NCBI GenBank assembly: GCA_964472525.1
Contig: CAYYLL010000007.1
Location: 1 to 64,000 of the forward strand
Length of the DNA: 64,000 nucleotides
Source of the DNA: SZUA-37 sp964472525
GTDB taxonomy: Bacteria > Pseudomonadota > Gammaproteobacteria > UBA6429 > Thiohalophilaceae
Direction of reading: 5' to 3'
Below are positions 8,542 through 17,288 of this stretch, one piece after another. Below the pieces are notes generated by a model. It did not search any database. It saw only the letters and a program-made list of their open reading frames with translations, and was not told the origin of the DNA. The first letter of the stretch is position 1. Each line of letters opens with the position of its first letter. Position numbers and translations under genes: made by a program.

Positions 8542-9447
8542 ATGCAACAATATAACTTAATCGCTCTACACAGTTTTATGGCCGTGGTTGAGGCGGGCAG
8601 CTTCAAATACGCAGCCGAAAAACTGGATGCGAGTACTGCGGCTGTTAGTCGTCGAGTCTCTAGTCTGGAAAAGGCACTGGGGATTCGATTGTTAAACCGA
8701 ACCACTCGGCAAATTGACCTGACTGACGCGGGAAAGCAATTCTATGATGATCTACAGAATATTTTTTGCTCATTGGATGAAGCCGAAGAACGGCTACAGC
8801 AAGATAATAAAACGGTTAAAGGGCACTTACGTATCGCCGCGCCGTTAAGTTTTGGAACAATGTGTGTGGCACCGGTACTGCCTGATTTTATGAAACGCTA
8901 CCCGGAGCTTCAAGTGCAGCTGCAACTTGAAGATCGCCTTACAGATATTGTGTCTGAAGGGATCGATATCGCAATCAGAATCGGGATAGCCGAAGACTCA
9001 TCGCTCGTGGCAAGCTGTATTGCGTCTATTCCAAGAGTCTTTTGTGCTTCACCAACCTATTTAGAGCAGCATGGTGAACCTGAAAGCCCGTCTGATCTGG
9101 TCAGCCATAACTGTCTGCATTACAACCACATTAGCATGAAAGAGGAATGGAGTTACTTGAAAACAGGAAAAATGCACAAATTTGATGTCAGCGGAACCCT
9201 CTCCACTAACAATGGTGAGGTATTAAGAGATGCTGCCATAGGTGGTATTGGTATCACTTTGCTACCAACATTTATTGTCGCTAATGCGCTACAAACAGGC
9301 ACCCTTAAGTCTATTTTAACGCAATATTGTCCAAAACCCTTTGGACTGTACGCAGTAAGGCCATCCCGCCAATTCACCCCCGCTAGGATAAAACAACTGA
9401 TAGAATATCTTAAAGAAGTGTTTGAAAATGATGCTGCTCTTAGCTAA
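8542..9447 (+). CDS. LysR family transcriptional regulator
   Basis: Residues 1-60 form the LysR winged helix-turn-helix (F-M-A-V-V-E-A-G-S-F, A-A-E-K-L-D-A-S-T-A-A-V-S-R-R-V-S-S-L-E). A periplasmic-binding-like effector domain with L-R-I-A-A-P-L-S-F-G follows to residue 301. The closest general pattern is the CrgA/DmlR-type subgroup. It is transcribed away from the pirin-CDGSH-ltrA genes and probably controls them from the shared 93-bp region. The inducer is unknown. Confidence 0.95.
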   Translation: MQQYNLIALHSFMAVVEAGSFKYAAEKLDASTAAVSRRVSSLEKALGIRLLNRTTRQIDLTDAGKQFYDDLQNIFCSLDEAEERLQQDNKTVKGHLRIAAPLSFGTMCVAPVLPDFMKRYPELQVQLQLEDRLTDIVSEGIDIAIRIGIAEDSSLVASCIASIPRVFCASPTYLEQHGEPESPSDLVSHNCLHYNHISMKEEWSYLKTGKMHKFDVSGTLSTNNGEVLRDAAIGGIGITLLPTFIVANALQTGTLKSILTQYCPKPFGLYAVRPSRQFTPARIKQLIEYLKEVFENDAALS

Positions 9448-9672
9448 CGATAACCACAATGAATAAAGGGCTATCTCTAGCCCACCTCCCGTAGAAAATA
9501 TGTTTTTAGTCGGGATGTGACTCACTCTACAAATAACACTTCATCTATACGCAAACCGTGCCGATATGCTAATGTTAGGACGGTGTGTTACTTATTTGTA
9601 TTTTTTTGTAATTCAATGAGTTAACTCAATTTAGCTAGAAACTAGTTTAATAACTGTTGGCATAATTCATGA

Positions 9673-11733
9673 ATGATCAATAAGATGCAGCTCAAAACAC
9701 TCAAAATCAGCCCAATATTGACGCTCTCCGTTCTACCATCGGTCGCGTTACTTTTGGCTATATTGACTCTTTTGGGGCTTATTTCTATTCCAAAATCAGC
9801 TTTTGCTTATTCTGACGCACAAAAAATTATTACCCAACGCTACCAGTATGAAGCGGCGCAACGTGCCTTACGCCTCGGTCATCGTAAAACATACCGACAG
9901 TTAGAACAAAAACTGCGTCATTACCCTCTGTATCCCTATTTAAAACTCAATGAATACACACGTCGTCTGTCTCATCTATCCGTCAGTAAGATCAAGAATT
10001 TTATTAATGAAAATGCGGGCACACCGGTTTCTATCCGACTGCGTCATCGTTGGCTTAAGAATTTGGCACGTCGCGGCCGTTGGCAAATATTTATTAATAA
10101 TTACTACCCTAATAACAACCAACGCATGCAGTGTTATTTTGCTCAAGCATTACTCAAAACCAAACAAACAGCCAGTGCCTACGCCGTTCTTGAGGGGCTT
10201 TGGTTAACTAATAAATCATTGCCCAAACAATGCAGTAGCTCTATTCGTCAGTGGTACAAATCGGGGCAACTCAGTAATACGCTTATCTGGCAACGCATCC
10301 ACCTTACCATGCGTGCAGGGCACTCACGGCTCGCACGTTATCTGGCACGCAATTACCTACCAAAAAATGAACGATTCTGGGTTAATATGTGGTCGAAAAT
10401 CCGTCGCAACCCAGAATATATTGTTAAAGCACACGCCTATTTCCCTGAAAAAGCGCGACCTAAAATGCTCCGTTGGATGATAGCCGATGGTTTGTCACGT
10501 ATGGCGCTCAAAAATCCACTACAAGCAGCTAAACTGTGGCAACCGTTACTCGAAGCTTACAATTTTAAAACAGAAGAACGTGAACGTATTTTACGTCGGC
10601 TGTCCATAGCCTTGCTAAAAGAGGATACCGATGAAGCACGTAATTGGATAGCAAAACTGGATATTCATCTTGTCGATGACAAGCTAAGCAGTTGGCATGT
10701 GATGACGGCTATCCAAGATCAAGACTGGCCATCCGCTCTCGACTGGATTAACCGACTCTCACCCGCGTTACAACAGGAACCCAAATGGTTTTACTGGCGC
10801 GCACGCGCATTGGAAGCGGTCGGTGAACTTGATGAGGCACGCAGTTATTATCTGCTCAATACCGATTCGCGTAATTACTATGGGTTTTTGGCCGCAGATC
10901 GTATTGGTCAGGTCTATCGACTTAGCCATCGTCCTGTTCGTTATAACAGCCGTACAATAAATAAACTTGAGAAAATTCCAGCCATTTTGCGCGCACGGGA
11001 ACTGCTTGCTCTTAAACGTCCCGCTGATGCACGACGTGAATGGAATTATGCCGTTGCACGAATGAGCCAACCTCAAATGCTAGCTGCAGCAAGACTCGCG
11101 GCTGAATGGCAATGGCCTGATCGCGCCATTCAGGCCCTCGCTCAAGCCAAATACTGGGATGATCTGGAACTCCGTTTCCCGTTAACGCATCAAGCATTAG
11201 TGGTTAAACAATCACAAAAACAAAACATTAACCCAGCTTGGATCTTCGCCGTTATCCGTCAGGAAAGTGCCTTTACACCCGATGCGAAATCGGGAGCAGG
11301 TGCCCTAGGCTTAATGCAGCTTATGCCAAGAACCGCCCGACAAATTGCCCGCCGTTTACGCGTCCATATGCGTAGCACTCGAAAGGCATTACTCAATATC
11401 ACCACCAATGTTCGTCTTGGCGTGGGTTACTTAAAACGTATTTCTGACCGTTACAACGGCCATCCAGTATTAGCAACAGCAGCTTATAATGCGGGGACTT
11501 CACGGGTAAAATCTTGGCTACCTGAAGCTGGCACCAGTGTACCGGCCGACCTCTGGGTAGAAATGATACCCTTTAATGAAACACGCAATTATCTTAAGCG
11601 AGTACTTACTTACACGGTAATCTATGAAAAACGTCTGGGGTTGCCTTCATCCACGTTACTCGAACGGATGCTCCCGATTGCGCATGACCTCACTATAGCC
11701 AAACAACGCGCGGCTAAAGTCCCCGCCTCTTAA
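9673..11733 (+). CDS. slt: Soluble lytic murein transglycosylase
   Basis: A 686-residue periplasmic enzyme. After a signal sequence of about 45 residues comes a long helical superhelix (the Slt U-domain and linker), then the C-terminal lysozyme-like domain. The catalytic glutamate is in R-Q-E-S-A-F at about residue 531, followed by G-A-G-A-L-G-L-M-Q-L-M-P and A-A-Y-N-A-G. It cleaves peptidoglycan to 1,6-anhydromuropeptides. The first ATG (9673) and a second at 9685 are both possible; neither has a strong ribosome site. The 225 bp upstream hold only its promoter and a small GGGCTA/TAGCCC hairpin after the LysR gene. Confidence 0.95.
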   Translation: MINKMQLKTLKISPILTLSVLPSVALLLAILTLLGLISIPKSAFAYSDAQKIITQRYQYEAAQRALRLGHRKTYRQLEQKLRHYPLYPYLKLNEYTRRLSHLSVSKIKNFINENAGTPVSIRLRHRWLKNLARRGRWQIFINNYYPNNNQRMQCYFAQALLKTKQTASAYAVLEGLWLTNKSLPKQCSSSIRQWYKSGQLSNTLIWQRIHLTMRAGHSRLARYLARNYLPKNERFWVNMWSKIRRNPEYIVKAHAYFPEKARPKMLRWMIADGLSRMALKNPLQAAKLWQPLLEAYNFKTEERERILRRLSIALLKEDTDEARNWIAKLDIHLVDDKLSSWHVMTAIQDQDWPSALDWINRLSPALQQEPKWFYWRARALEAVGELDEARSYYLLNTDSRNYYGFLAADRIGQVYRLSHRPVRYNSRTINKLEKIPAILRARELLALKRPADARREWNYAVARMSQPQMLAAARLAAEWQWPDRAIQALAQAKYWDDLELRFPLTHQALVVKQSQKQNINPAWIFAVIRQESAFTPDAKSGAGALGLMQLMPRTARQIARRLRVHMRSTRKALLNITTNVRLGVGYLKRISDRYNGHPVLATAAYNAGTSRVKSWLPEAGTSVPADLWVEMIPFNETRNYLKRVLTYTVIYEKRLGLPSSTLLERMLPIAHDLTIAKQRAAKVPAS

Positions 11734-11917
11734 GGCCGACCACTTCACATAACTCACCATCACCGGCAATTATTCTGCCAATATCATGCTTGGCTCACAA
11801 AAATAAATTTAAATTTTCGGCAATTTGGTCGATACTTAACATATGTCACACCGCTATTTCTGCTGCCCCCAATCAGTCTAAAATGGCTACACCCACCCTC
11901 ATCATTTGGAGGTCATA

Positions 11918-12088
11918 ATGATGTTATTTTTTGTAATTGGTCTTTCTGTTAGTGCCATCATGGGCTACATCTTCTTTAAACTTGGTTTTCATCTTGGCAA
12001 CCAAATGGGTCAGACTCAACATGTACGCGAACACCTTGAAAAGACACGTTCACAACGGCAAACCATTTCATCACAACAAGTGGGTTAA
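11918..12088 (+). CDS. Small single-pass membrane protein
   Basis: A 56-residue protein with one N-terminal transmembrane helix (residues 2-24) and a polar C-terminus rich in Q, R and H. A strong GGAGGT ribosome site at 11908-11913 points to the ATG at 11918 or the adjacent ATG at 11921; the frame also opens with TTG at 11906, which lies over the ribosome site and is rejected. No family recognised. It is followed 117 bp later by the ParA gene in the same direction. Confidence 0.6.
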   Translation: MMLFFVIGLSVSAIMGYIFFKLGFHLGNQMGQTQHVREHLEKTRSQRQTISSQQVG

Positions 12089-12205
12089 GCACTTAAATTT
12101 CAAAATAAACGAAGCTCCAATCGATTAAATATTGTCTATACTATGAGGAATTAAAAGAGATCTTAAAATAATAAATCTCTGGCCACTTCAGGCAAAGGGC
12201 AATAA

Positions 12206-12832
12206 ATGCGTTCAATTATGGTATTGAACCCGAAAGGGGGCAGTGGCAAAAGCACAATAGCGGCTAATCTCGCAGCTTATTTGGCAAACTGGGGAGTGCG
12301 GGTTGCTCTAGCCGATTATGATGCCCAACAAACAAGCCTCGCTTGGTTACAAAGCCGGCCACCCGACAAACCTTATATATATGGTACAAAGCCGATAGAT
12401 GGACAGCTTTCATTGCCGCCCGACATTGAATATCTTGTTATGGATACGCCAGCCGCCCTAAATCATAAAGAATTACCTAAATGGCTGGCACAGGCAGATA
12501 CCATATTAATCCCGGTGCTACCTTCCCCCATTGATATTCGCACGGCAAGCCATCTTATCTACCAACTAATGCTAAAATTTCGCACCACCACCCACGATAA
12601 ACACATTGGGCTTGTGGCAAACCGTGTTCGATTACGCAGCAACGTTTATCAGACACTATTACGTTTTACTAATCAGGTAAATATCCCCTTACTCACAACA
12701 TTAAAGGATTCGGTAAATTATTTACACGGAATGGAGCAAGGCTTAAGTATTTTTGACATGCGCAGCCAGTCTGCCCGCGCTGATATTGAGCAATGGATAC
12801 CACTCACACAGTGGTTACATGATTTTGATTAA
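12206..12832 (+). CDS. ParA/MinD-type ATPase, orphan
   Basis: A 208-residue deviant-Walker ATPase: N-P-K-G-G-S-G-K-S-T at residues 8-17 with the signature lysine, V-A-L-A-D-Y-D-A-Q in Walker A', and Y-L-V-M-D-T-P in Walker B. The short length, without an N-terminal DNA-binding domain, fits ParA proteins that position cellular cargo (carboxysomes, chemotaxis arrays) on the nucleoid. There is no adjacent parB. It converges on the chemotaxis operon, whose last gene ends 34 bp away. A role in placing the chemosensory array is possible but is inference from position only. Confidence 0.88.
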   Translation: MRSIMVLNPKGGSGKSTIAANLAAYLANWGVRVALADYDAQQTSLAWLQSRPPDKPYIYGTKPIDGQLSLPPDIEYLVMDTPAALNHKELPKWLAQADTILIPVLPSPIDIRTASHLIYQLMLKFRTTTHDKHIGLVANRVRLRSNVYQTLLRFTNQVNIPLLTTLKDSVNYLHGMEQGLSIFDMRSQSARADIEQWIPLTQWLHDFD

Positions 12833-12866
12833 ATTTAGAGCAACAACTTACACTCGAAACAACTCA

Positions 12867-13442
12867 TTACGACAATATATAATTGGTTTTTCGCAATAAC
12901 AAATCGACCAAAGCATAAACATTGTCAGGCGTTTTACCAACGCTATACGTTCTGTTTGTATAGAACTGCCCCCAACTTTTATCCACTTCAATAGAATGCA
13001 TGTATTGAACAAAAGCATCTAAATTATTACCTGCTTGCAAAAAAACTTCCGCCGGAATAGCTTTTGCCTTTTCACGCTTCACCCGCGTCATCGGCTTTTG
13101 CTTTACTCGACGCGTTAATTTATCGACTTTACTACTGAGTTTATTTAATATAACAAATACATCTTCAGGTTTCTTGTTTTTAAAAACAACTAACTTTTCT
13201 GCTTTAACCTTTCCTAATAAACTACGTTTATGCGTTTTCACGTAATGCAGTAATGCTACATTATAATTTTCCAATAATGCATAGACTTGGCTTGGAGTCA
13301 CTACACCATAAAGATTAGAATAACCATGTATCTTATTATTATCCTGTTTCGCTACAACATGACTTGATAAAAAAGAAAACGAAATTATCAACACTACGAT
13401 ATAATAACCAAATAATTTTTTCGAGATATTATAACTACACAT
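12867..13442 (-). CDS. Exported protein with three P-x-x-V-[YF] helical repeats, last gene of chemotaxis operon
   Basis: The protein has a signal peptide (cut near V-V-A-K) and about 155 mature residues. The motif P-x-x-V-[YF]-[AV]-L recurs three times: T-P-S-Q-V-Y-A-L-L, K-P-E-D-V-F-V-I-L and T-P-D-N-V-Y-A-L-V, each followed by a short helix. This suggests a repeat-built helical periplasmic protein. The ATG at 13442 is preceded by AGGAG; the TTG two codons upstream is rejected. It follows cheW by 24 bp. Function unknown; it could be a periplasmic ligand-binding partner of the operon's MCPs (inference). Confidence 0.7.
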   Translation of the reverse strand: MCSYNISKKLFGYYIVVLIISFSFLSSHVVAKQDNNKIHGYSNLYGVVTPSQVYALLENYNVALLHYVKTHKRSLLGKVKAEKLVVFKNKKPEDVFVILNKLSSKVDKLTRRVKQKPMTRVKREKAKAIPAEVFLQAGNNLDAFVQYMHSIEVDKSWGQFYTNRTYSVGKTPDNVYALVDLLLRKTNYILS

Positions 13443-13466
13443 ATACAAACTCCTGTTTTAACAATA

Positions 13467-14024
13467 TTATTCTACGCCAGCATGATCACTAACAGTATCA
13501 ACATCATTATCATCTGCCACTTCCGACAACATCTTAAGATCACTCATTGATAAAACACTCTCCATGTCGAGCAATATAACAAATTGTTCATCAATTTTTC
13601 CAAGTCCGGTTACAAAATCCGTGCGGATATTTCCACCAAAGGTTGGGGTATTATCAATATCAGAATTTTTAAGATCAATCACACGACTTACCGCATCCAC
13701 GATAACGCCAATATCCATTGCACTATCACCATAATGCATTTCAACAATGATAATACAGGCATAGCGCGAAAAATTAGCTTCGCCTTGTTGCATACGTTTG
13801 GCTAAATCAATAACCGGAACCGCTCGACCGCGTAGATTGATAACTCCACAAATAAAATCCGGCATCATTGGCATTGCGGTAACTTCGCCATATTCAAATA
13901 TTTCACGAACAGCCATAATATTAACGGCATACAATTCTTTGCCTAACTGGAATGTTAAATACTTCATCACCGCGTCATTGTCTATCTGTGCTGCCTGACC
14001 AACTTCAACTTTTGCTAAATTCAT
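13467..14024 (-). CDS. cheW: CheW chemotaxis coupling protein
   Basis: The 185-residue protein has the CheW fold motifs M-K-Y-L-T-F-Q-L-G-K-E, Y-A-V-N-I-M-A-V-R-E-I, G-V-I-N-L-R-G-R-A-V-P-V-I-D-L and V-I-V-D-A-V-S-R-V-I. It bridges MCP tips and CheA in the array. It has an N-terminal extension of about 20 residues and an acidic C-terminal tail. The ATG at 14024 has GGAGGG 7 nt upstream. This is the second of two cheW genes in the operon. Confidence 0.95.
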   Translation of the reverse strand: MNLAKVEVGQAAQIDNDAVMKYLTFQLGKELYAVNIMAVREIFEYGEVTAMPMMPDFICGVINLRGRAVPVIDLAKRMQQGEANFSRYACIIIVEMHYGDSAMDIGVIVDAVSRVIDLKNSDIDNTPTFGGNIRTDFVTGLGKIDEQFVILLDMESVLSMSDLKMLSEVADDNDVDTVSDHAGVE

Positions 14025-14081
14025 TACATTACCCTCCAGCCCATTGGGCTTTAATACTTTATCGACACTTAACAAAAAAAT

Positions 14082-15170
14082 TTAATGTTTCATCACACTA
14101 CCAAACTGCATAATACTTTCTGCAATATCTTGTAATGGCAACGTTTCATCGACACCACCGTGTTTAATTGCTTCTTTCGGCATACCAAAAACCACACAAG
14201 TATCTTCATTCTGAGCCACTGTTTTAGAACCCACATCGTGCATTTCTTTCATACCGGATGCACCGTCATCCCCCATGCCTGTCATAATAATACCTAATGC
14301 ATTTTTACCTGCCGCCTGAGAAGCTGAACGAAACAACACATTGACAGACGGCCGGTGCCGACTTACCAATGGACCATCTTTAACATCAACACTGTATTGC
14401 GCACCCATTCGTTTTAACAACATATGTTTACCGCCGGGAGCAATTAAAACATGTCCAGGAAGAACACGGTCTCCCTGTTCTGCTTCTTTTATATTGACCG
14501 CCGAAACATTATTAAGACGCTGCGCAAATTGAGCGGTAAATTTTTCAGGCATATGTTGAACAACAACAATCCCCGGAGCCGTTTTGGGCAAAGCCGATAG
14601 TACATATTCAAGTGCCTGTGTTCCCCCTGTAGACGTACCCATAACAACAATTTTTTGCGTTGTCTCCGCCATTGCCCGGTTATGCGTTGCAGCAGGAATA
14701 ACCGAATCGGCGGTTAACTTGGGTGCTGGGTGCTTTATTTTGACGGGTGGCAATCTGATTTTTTTCAGATTAGCTTTTGCAGCACCTTTAATTGTATCAA
14801 TAACCATTAAAGATTCTTCTTCAAGATAACCCTTAACACTCACTTTTGGTTTTGAAATAAATCCAATCGCACCCGCATCCATTGCTTGCATCGATGTGTC
14901 TGAACCCGCAAGCGTTAGCGTCGAACACATAACAACCGGGATAGGATTTTCTTCCATTATTTTTTTCAAAAAAGTAATGCCATCCATGCGTGGCATTTCA
15001 ACATCGAGCACAATCACATCAGGACGTTCTTTTTTAATATGCGCCATTGCAAATATTGGGTCAATGACAGCAGCAGATAATACCAACGATGGATCTGACG
15101 CAATAATTTTTGTCATTACCTGACGGATAACCGCAGAATCATCAACAACCATAACCTTTATTTTACCCAT
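14082..15170 (-). CDS. cheB: CheB receptor methylesterase/glutamine deamidase
   Basis: An N-terminal receiver domain (D10, D11, phosphorylatable D56 in V-L-D-V-E-M-P) joined to the methylesterase domain, with the catalytic serine in G-T-S-T-G-G, histidine in V-V-Q-H-M-P and aspartate in M-T-G-M-G-D-D-G. It removes methyl groups from MCPs and closes the adaptation loop with CheR. The ATG at 15170 overlaps the end of cheD by 8 nt, so the two are translationally coupled. Confidence 0.97.
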   Translation of the reverse strand: MGKIKVMVVDDSAVIRQVMTKIIASDPSLVLSAAVIDPIFAMAHIKKERPDVIVLDVEMPRMDGITFLKKIMEENPIPVVMCSTLTLAGSDTSMQAMDAGAIGFISKPKVSVKGYLEEESLMVIDTIKGAAKANLKKIRLPPVKIKHPAPKLTADSVIPAATHNRAMAETTQKIVVMGTSTGGTQALEYVLSALPKTAPGIVVVQHMPEKFTAQFAQRLNNVSAVNIKEAEQGDRVLPGHVLIAPGGKHMLLKRMGAQYSVDVKDGPLVSRHRPSVNVLFRSASQAAGKNALGIIMTGMGDDGASGMKEMHDVGSKTVAQNEDTCVVFGMPKEAIKHGGVDETLPLQDIAESIMQFGSVMKH

Positions 15171-15648
15171 GCAATATAGCCTTATTTCCTTCTTCAATAT
15201 CAATCGCTTTAAGATTAATGTCGCCAGTTATAAGATTTAACTTTATCTTCCGATAAAAATTCCCACCTGTATCCTGACCCCGAATTATAAACTTTTCCTT
15301 AAGTAATATTTTTCTTGATGCTTCTATATTTCTCTGCCCTATACTATTTTTAGACTGAATAGTATTTACAAACATTGCACCACCACCGTAAATATAGGTT
15401 TGATAATCCTGAGGCCGTGTATTAATCTTATAAATACAACGAATAAAGTTAGCAATTGCGCAATTCGCATATTTATTACTACAGTCTTTTAAACCTGGCT
15501 CTGGAAGCATAATATGACACATGCCACCCACCTTTATTTTCGGATGCCACACCACAATCGCAACACAGGATCCCAATAAAGTTGATACTGACTTCACATC
15601 ACTTCCAAAATAAAACTCACCTTCAATGATATAATGTTCTTTATTCAT
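15163..15648 (-). CDS. cheD: CheD chemoreceptor glutamine deamidase
   Basis: A 161-residue protein with the CheD catalytic cysteine in L-L-G-S-C-V-A, histidine in M-C-H-I-M-L-P, and the threonine of D-T-G-G. It deamidates glutamines of MCP methylation sites. It sits between cheR and cheB, ends inside the first codons of cheB, and starts 3 nt after the cheR stop. The C-terminus is less conserved than the core. Confidence 0.93.
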   Translation of the reverse strand: MNKEHYIIEGEFYFGSDVKSVSTLLGSCVAIVVWHPKIKVGGMCHIMLPEPGLKDCSNKYANCAIANFIRCIYKINTRPQDYQTYIYGGGAMFVNTIQSKNSIGQRNIEASRKILLKEKFIIRGQDTGGNFYRKIKLNLITGDINLKAIDIEEGNKAILHG

Positions 15649-15651
15649 TTA

Positions 15652-16530
15652 TTATTTCAATCTATAAATAGCAGGCTGCACACATTTAAAACGATCACTA
15701 ATGCTCGACAATGTTTCAGAATGGCTAATAAACAAATAACCATTTGGTTTAAGTTTATTTGCCATCCGTGCAACCAATTTTTTCCGAGTTTCTCTGTCAA
15801 AATAAATCATTACATTTCGTAATACAATCAGGTCAAAGGGACCACTACATTTCCATTCACTGTTCAGGTTCAATTGCTGAAAATCTATTTTTGACCGGAT
15901 AGCTTTACACAACATAAAGAAGTCTGAATATTGAGCTTGGCCTTGCAAACAATATTCACGCAAATAATTTCTGGGAATTTTTTCTGTTACCGACATTAGG
16001 TAAAGGCCACGCTTTGCTGTATCCAATATTTGCTGATTTAAATCAGTTGCTAGAATATCCCAATTGGCATTAATTCCAAGCTTGTCGGCTAACAACATAG
16101 CAAGAGAATAAGGTTCTTCACCAGACGAACAAGCTGCACTCCATATTTTAAAGTCATTAATTTTTTTTAAGTCTTTAATTACTGTATCTGCAACAAAATC
16201 AAAATGCTTTTGTTCACGATAAAAATAAGTTTCATTGGTTGTTAACAGATCCACCAACATCTGCATTTCGGTACCATCGGCACTACGATGAATTAAATCA
16301 TAATATTCACTAAAATTACGTAACCGATAATGCCGTAAACGTTTTGTAAGCCGGCCTTGTACTAAACCTCTTTTGGTCTCGGCCATTGAAATACCTGCTT
16401 TGTCATAAATTAATTTACGAAACAGGTTGAATTCCTTCTCTGTTATTTGAAAGTTATCAACAATCGCAGGTTTAGCTATACTCATCATTGGTTTTACATT
16501 ATCGACAATTGCAGTACGAACAATACTCAT
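15652..16530 (-). CDS. cheR: CheR chemoreceptor methyltransferase
   Basis: An N-terminal helical CheR domain is followed by a SAM-binding methyltransferase fold with I-W-S-A-A-C-S-S-G-E-E-P-Y-S, L-A-T-D-L-N and L-R-N-V-M-I-Y-F-D. The product methylates glutamates in MCP helices. The frame opens at a TTG (16539), but the ATG at 16530 is preferred. The first 30 codons contain a duplicated block (M-S-I-x-x-x-A-I-V-D-N twice, 45 bp apart), so a second possible start lies at 16485. No strong ribosome site is visible and coupling to the upstream gene is likely. Confidence 0.94.
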   Translation of the reverse strand: MSIVRTAIVDNVKPMMSIAKPAIVDNFQITEKEFNLFRKLIYDKAGISMAETKRGLVQGRLTKRLRHYRLRNFSEYYDLIHRSADGTEMQMLVDLLTTNETYFYREQKHFDFVADTVIKDLKKINDFKIWSAACSSGEEPYSLAMLLADKLGINANWDILATDLNQQILDTAKRGLYLMSVTEKIPRNYLREYCLQGQAQYSDFFMLCKAIRSKIDFQQLNLNSEWKCSGPFDLIVLRNVMIYFDRETRKKLVARMANKLKPNGYLFISHSETLSSISDRFKCVQPAIYRLK

Positions 16531-16531
16531 A

Positions 16532-17269
16532 TCATGCAAAAAGACCGACTTTAAGGTCAGAGAACCAGTTAATAAAACGTTTTACATCTTCACCCTGATA
16601 AATGGCTCCATGTTGTGGACACAACATATCAATATCCATATTGGATGCACGCACACACCAATCCTGCTTAGCCTCATTTGATCCCATCCAACGTCGATGA
16701 AAATTTTCTGCATACTTAATATGTTTACTAAAGTCTGTTACATAAATTTCGTTCTGATCATGCGGCAACATTGCAGCTCCAACATCACCAGTAAATAATA
16801 TTTTTGCTTTTTTATCATACATATGAAAATTACCTGACGAATGCAGATAATGTGCAGGCATCGCAAAGAGTTTTAGCCCGTAAAAATCTATATTTTCACC
16901 ATCATCTGGCAAATTAATAAATGTTTTATCAGTACCACCAAAATGGGTCACAAATGAACCCCATAACCAACTTAAATAACACTTAAGTTCAGGATTAACT
17001 TCTAGCCAGAAATCCAAAGACGAAATAACATCGGGGTCTTGATGCGAGGCAAACAGAACTTTAATATCTTCTGGATTAAAATGTTCACTAATAGCAGAGA
17101 ATACAGAAGCAAAAACTTCTTGCCCCCCCGGCTCCAACAACATTGCATTTCCGTTATTGATAACAAGATACTCATTCGTATCAATAACATAATTTTTTTT
17201 ATCTGGGTCACGTGCGATTATGGCCCATTTGTGTTCACCGCTTTCATAAATATATTGAACTGTTTTCAT
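16532..17269 (-). CDS. ODP-type di-iron oxygen-binding protein (metallo-beta-lactamase fold)
   Basis: A 245-residue stand-alone metallo-beta-lactamase domain like that of flavodiiron proteins, with no flavodoxin domain. The di-iron ligands line up with near-constant offset to the flavodiiron set H79/E81/D83/H146/D165/H226: here H76, D78, D80 (S-H-Q-D-P-D), H143 (Y-L-H-S-S-G-N), D162 (F-T-G-D-V-G) and H220 (C-P-Q-H-G). One glutamate is replaced by aspartate. An ODP of this kind was described as an oxygen sensor in the chemotaxis system of Treponema denticola. Its place between cheR and cheW-linked genes supports the same role. An enzymatic hydrolase role is less likely given the ligand pattern. 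Confidence 0.85.
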   Translation of the reverse strand: MKTVQYIYESGEHKWAIIARDPDKKNYVIDTNEYLVINNGNAMLLEPGGQEVFASVFSAISEHFNPEDIKVLFASHQDPDVISSLDFWLEVNPELKCYLSWLWGSFVTHFGGTDKTFINLPDDGENIDFYGLKLFAMPAHYLHSSGNFHMYDKKAKILFTGDVGAAMLPHDQNEIYVTDFSKHIKYAENFHRRWMGSNEAKQDWCVRASNMDIDMLCPQHGAIYQGEDVKRFINWFSDLKVGLFA

Positions 17270-17288
17270 TTATATTTCCCTTTTTTAA

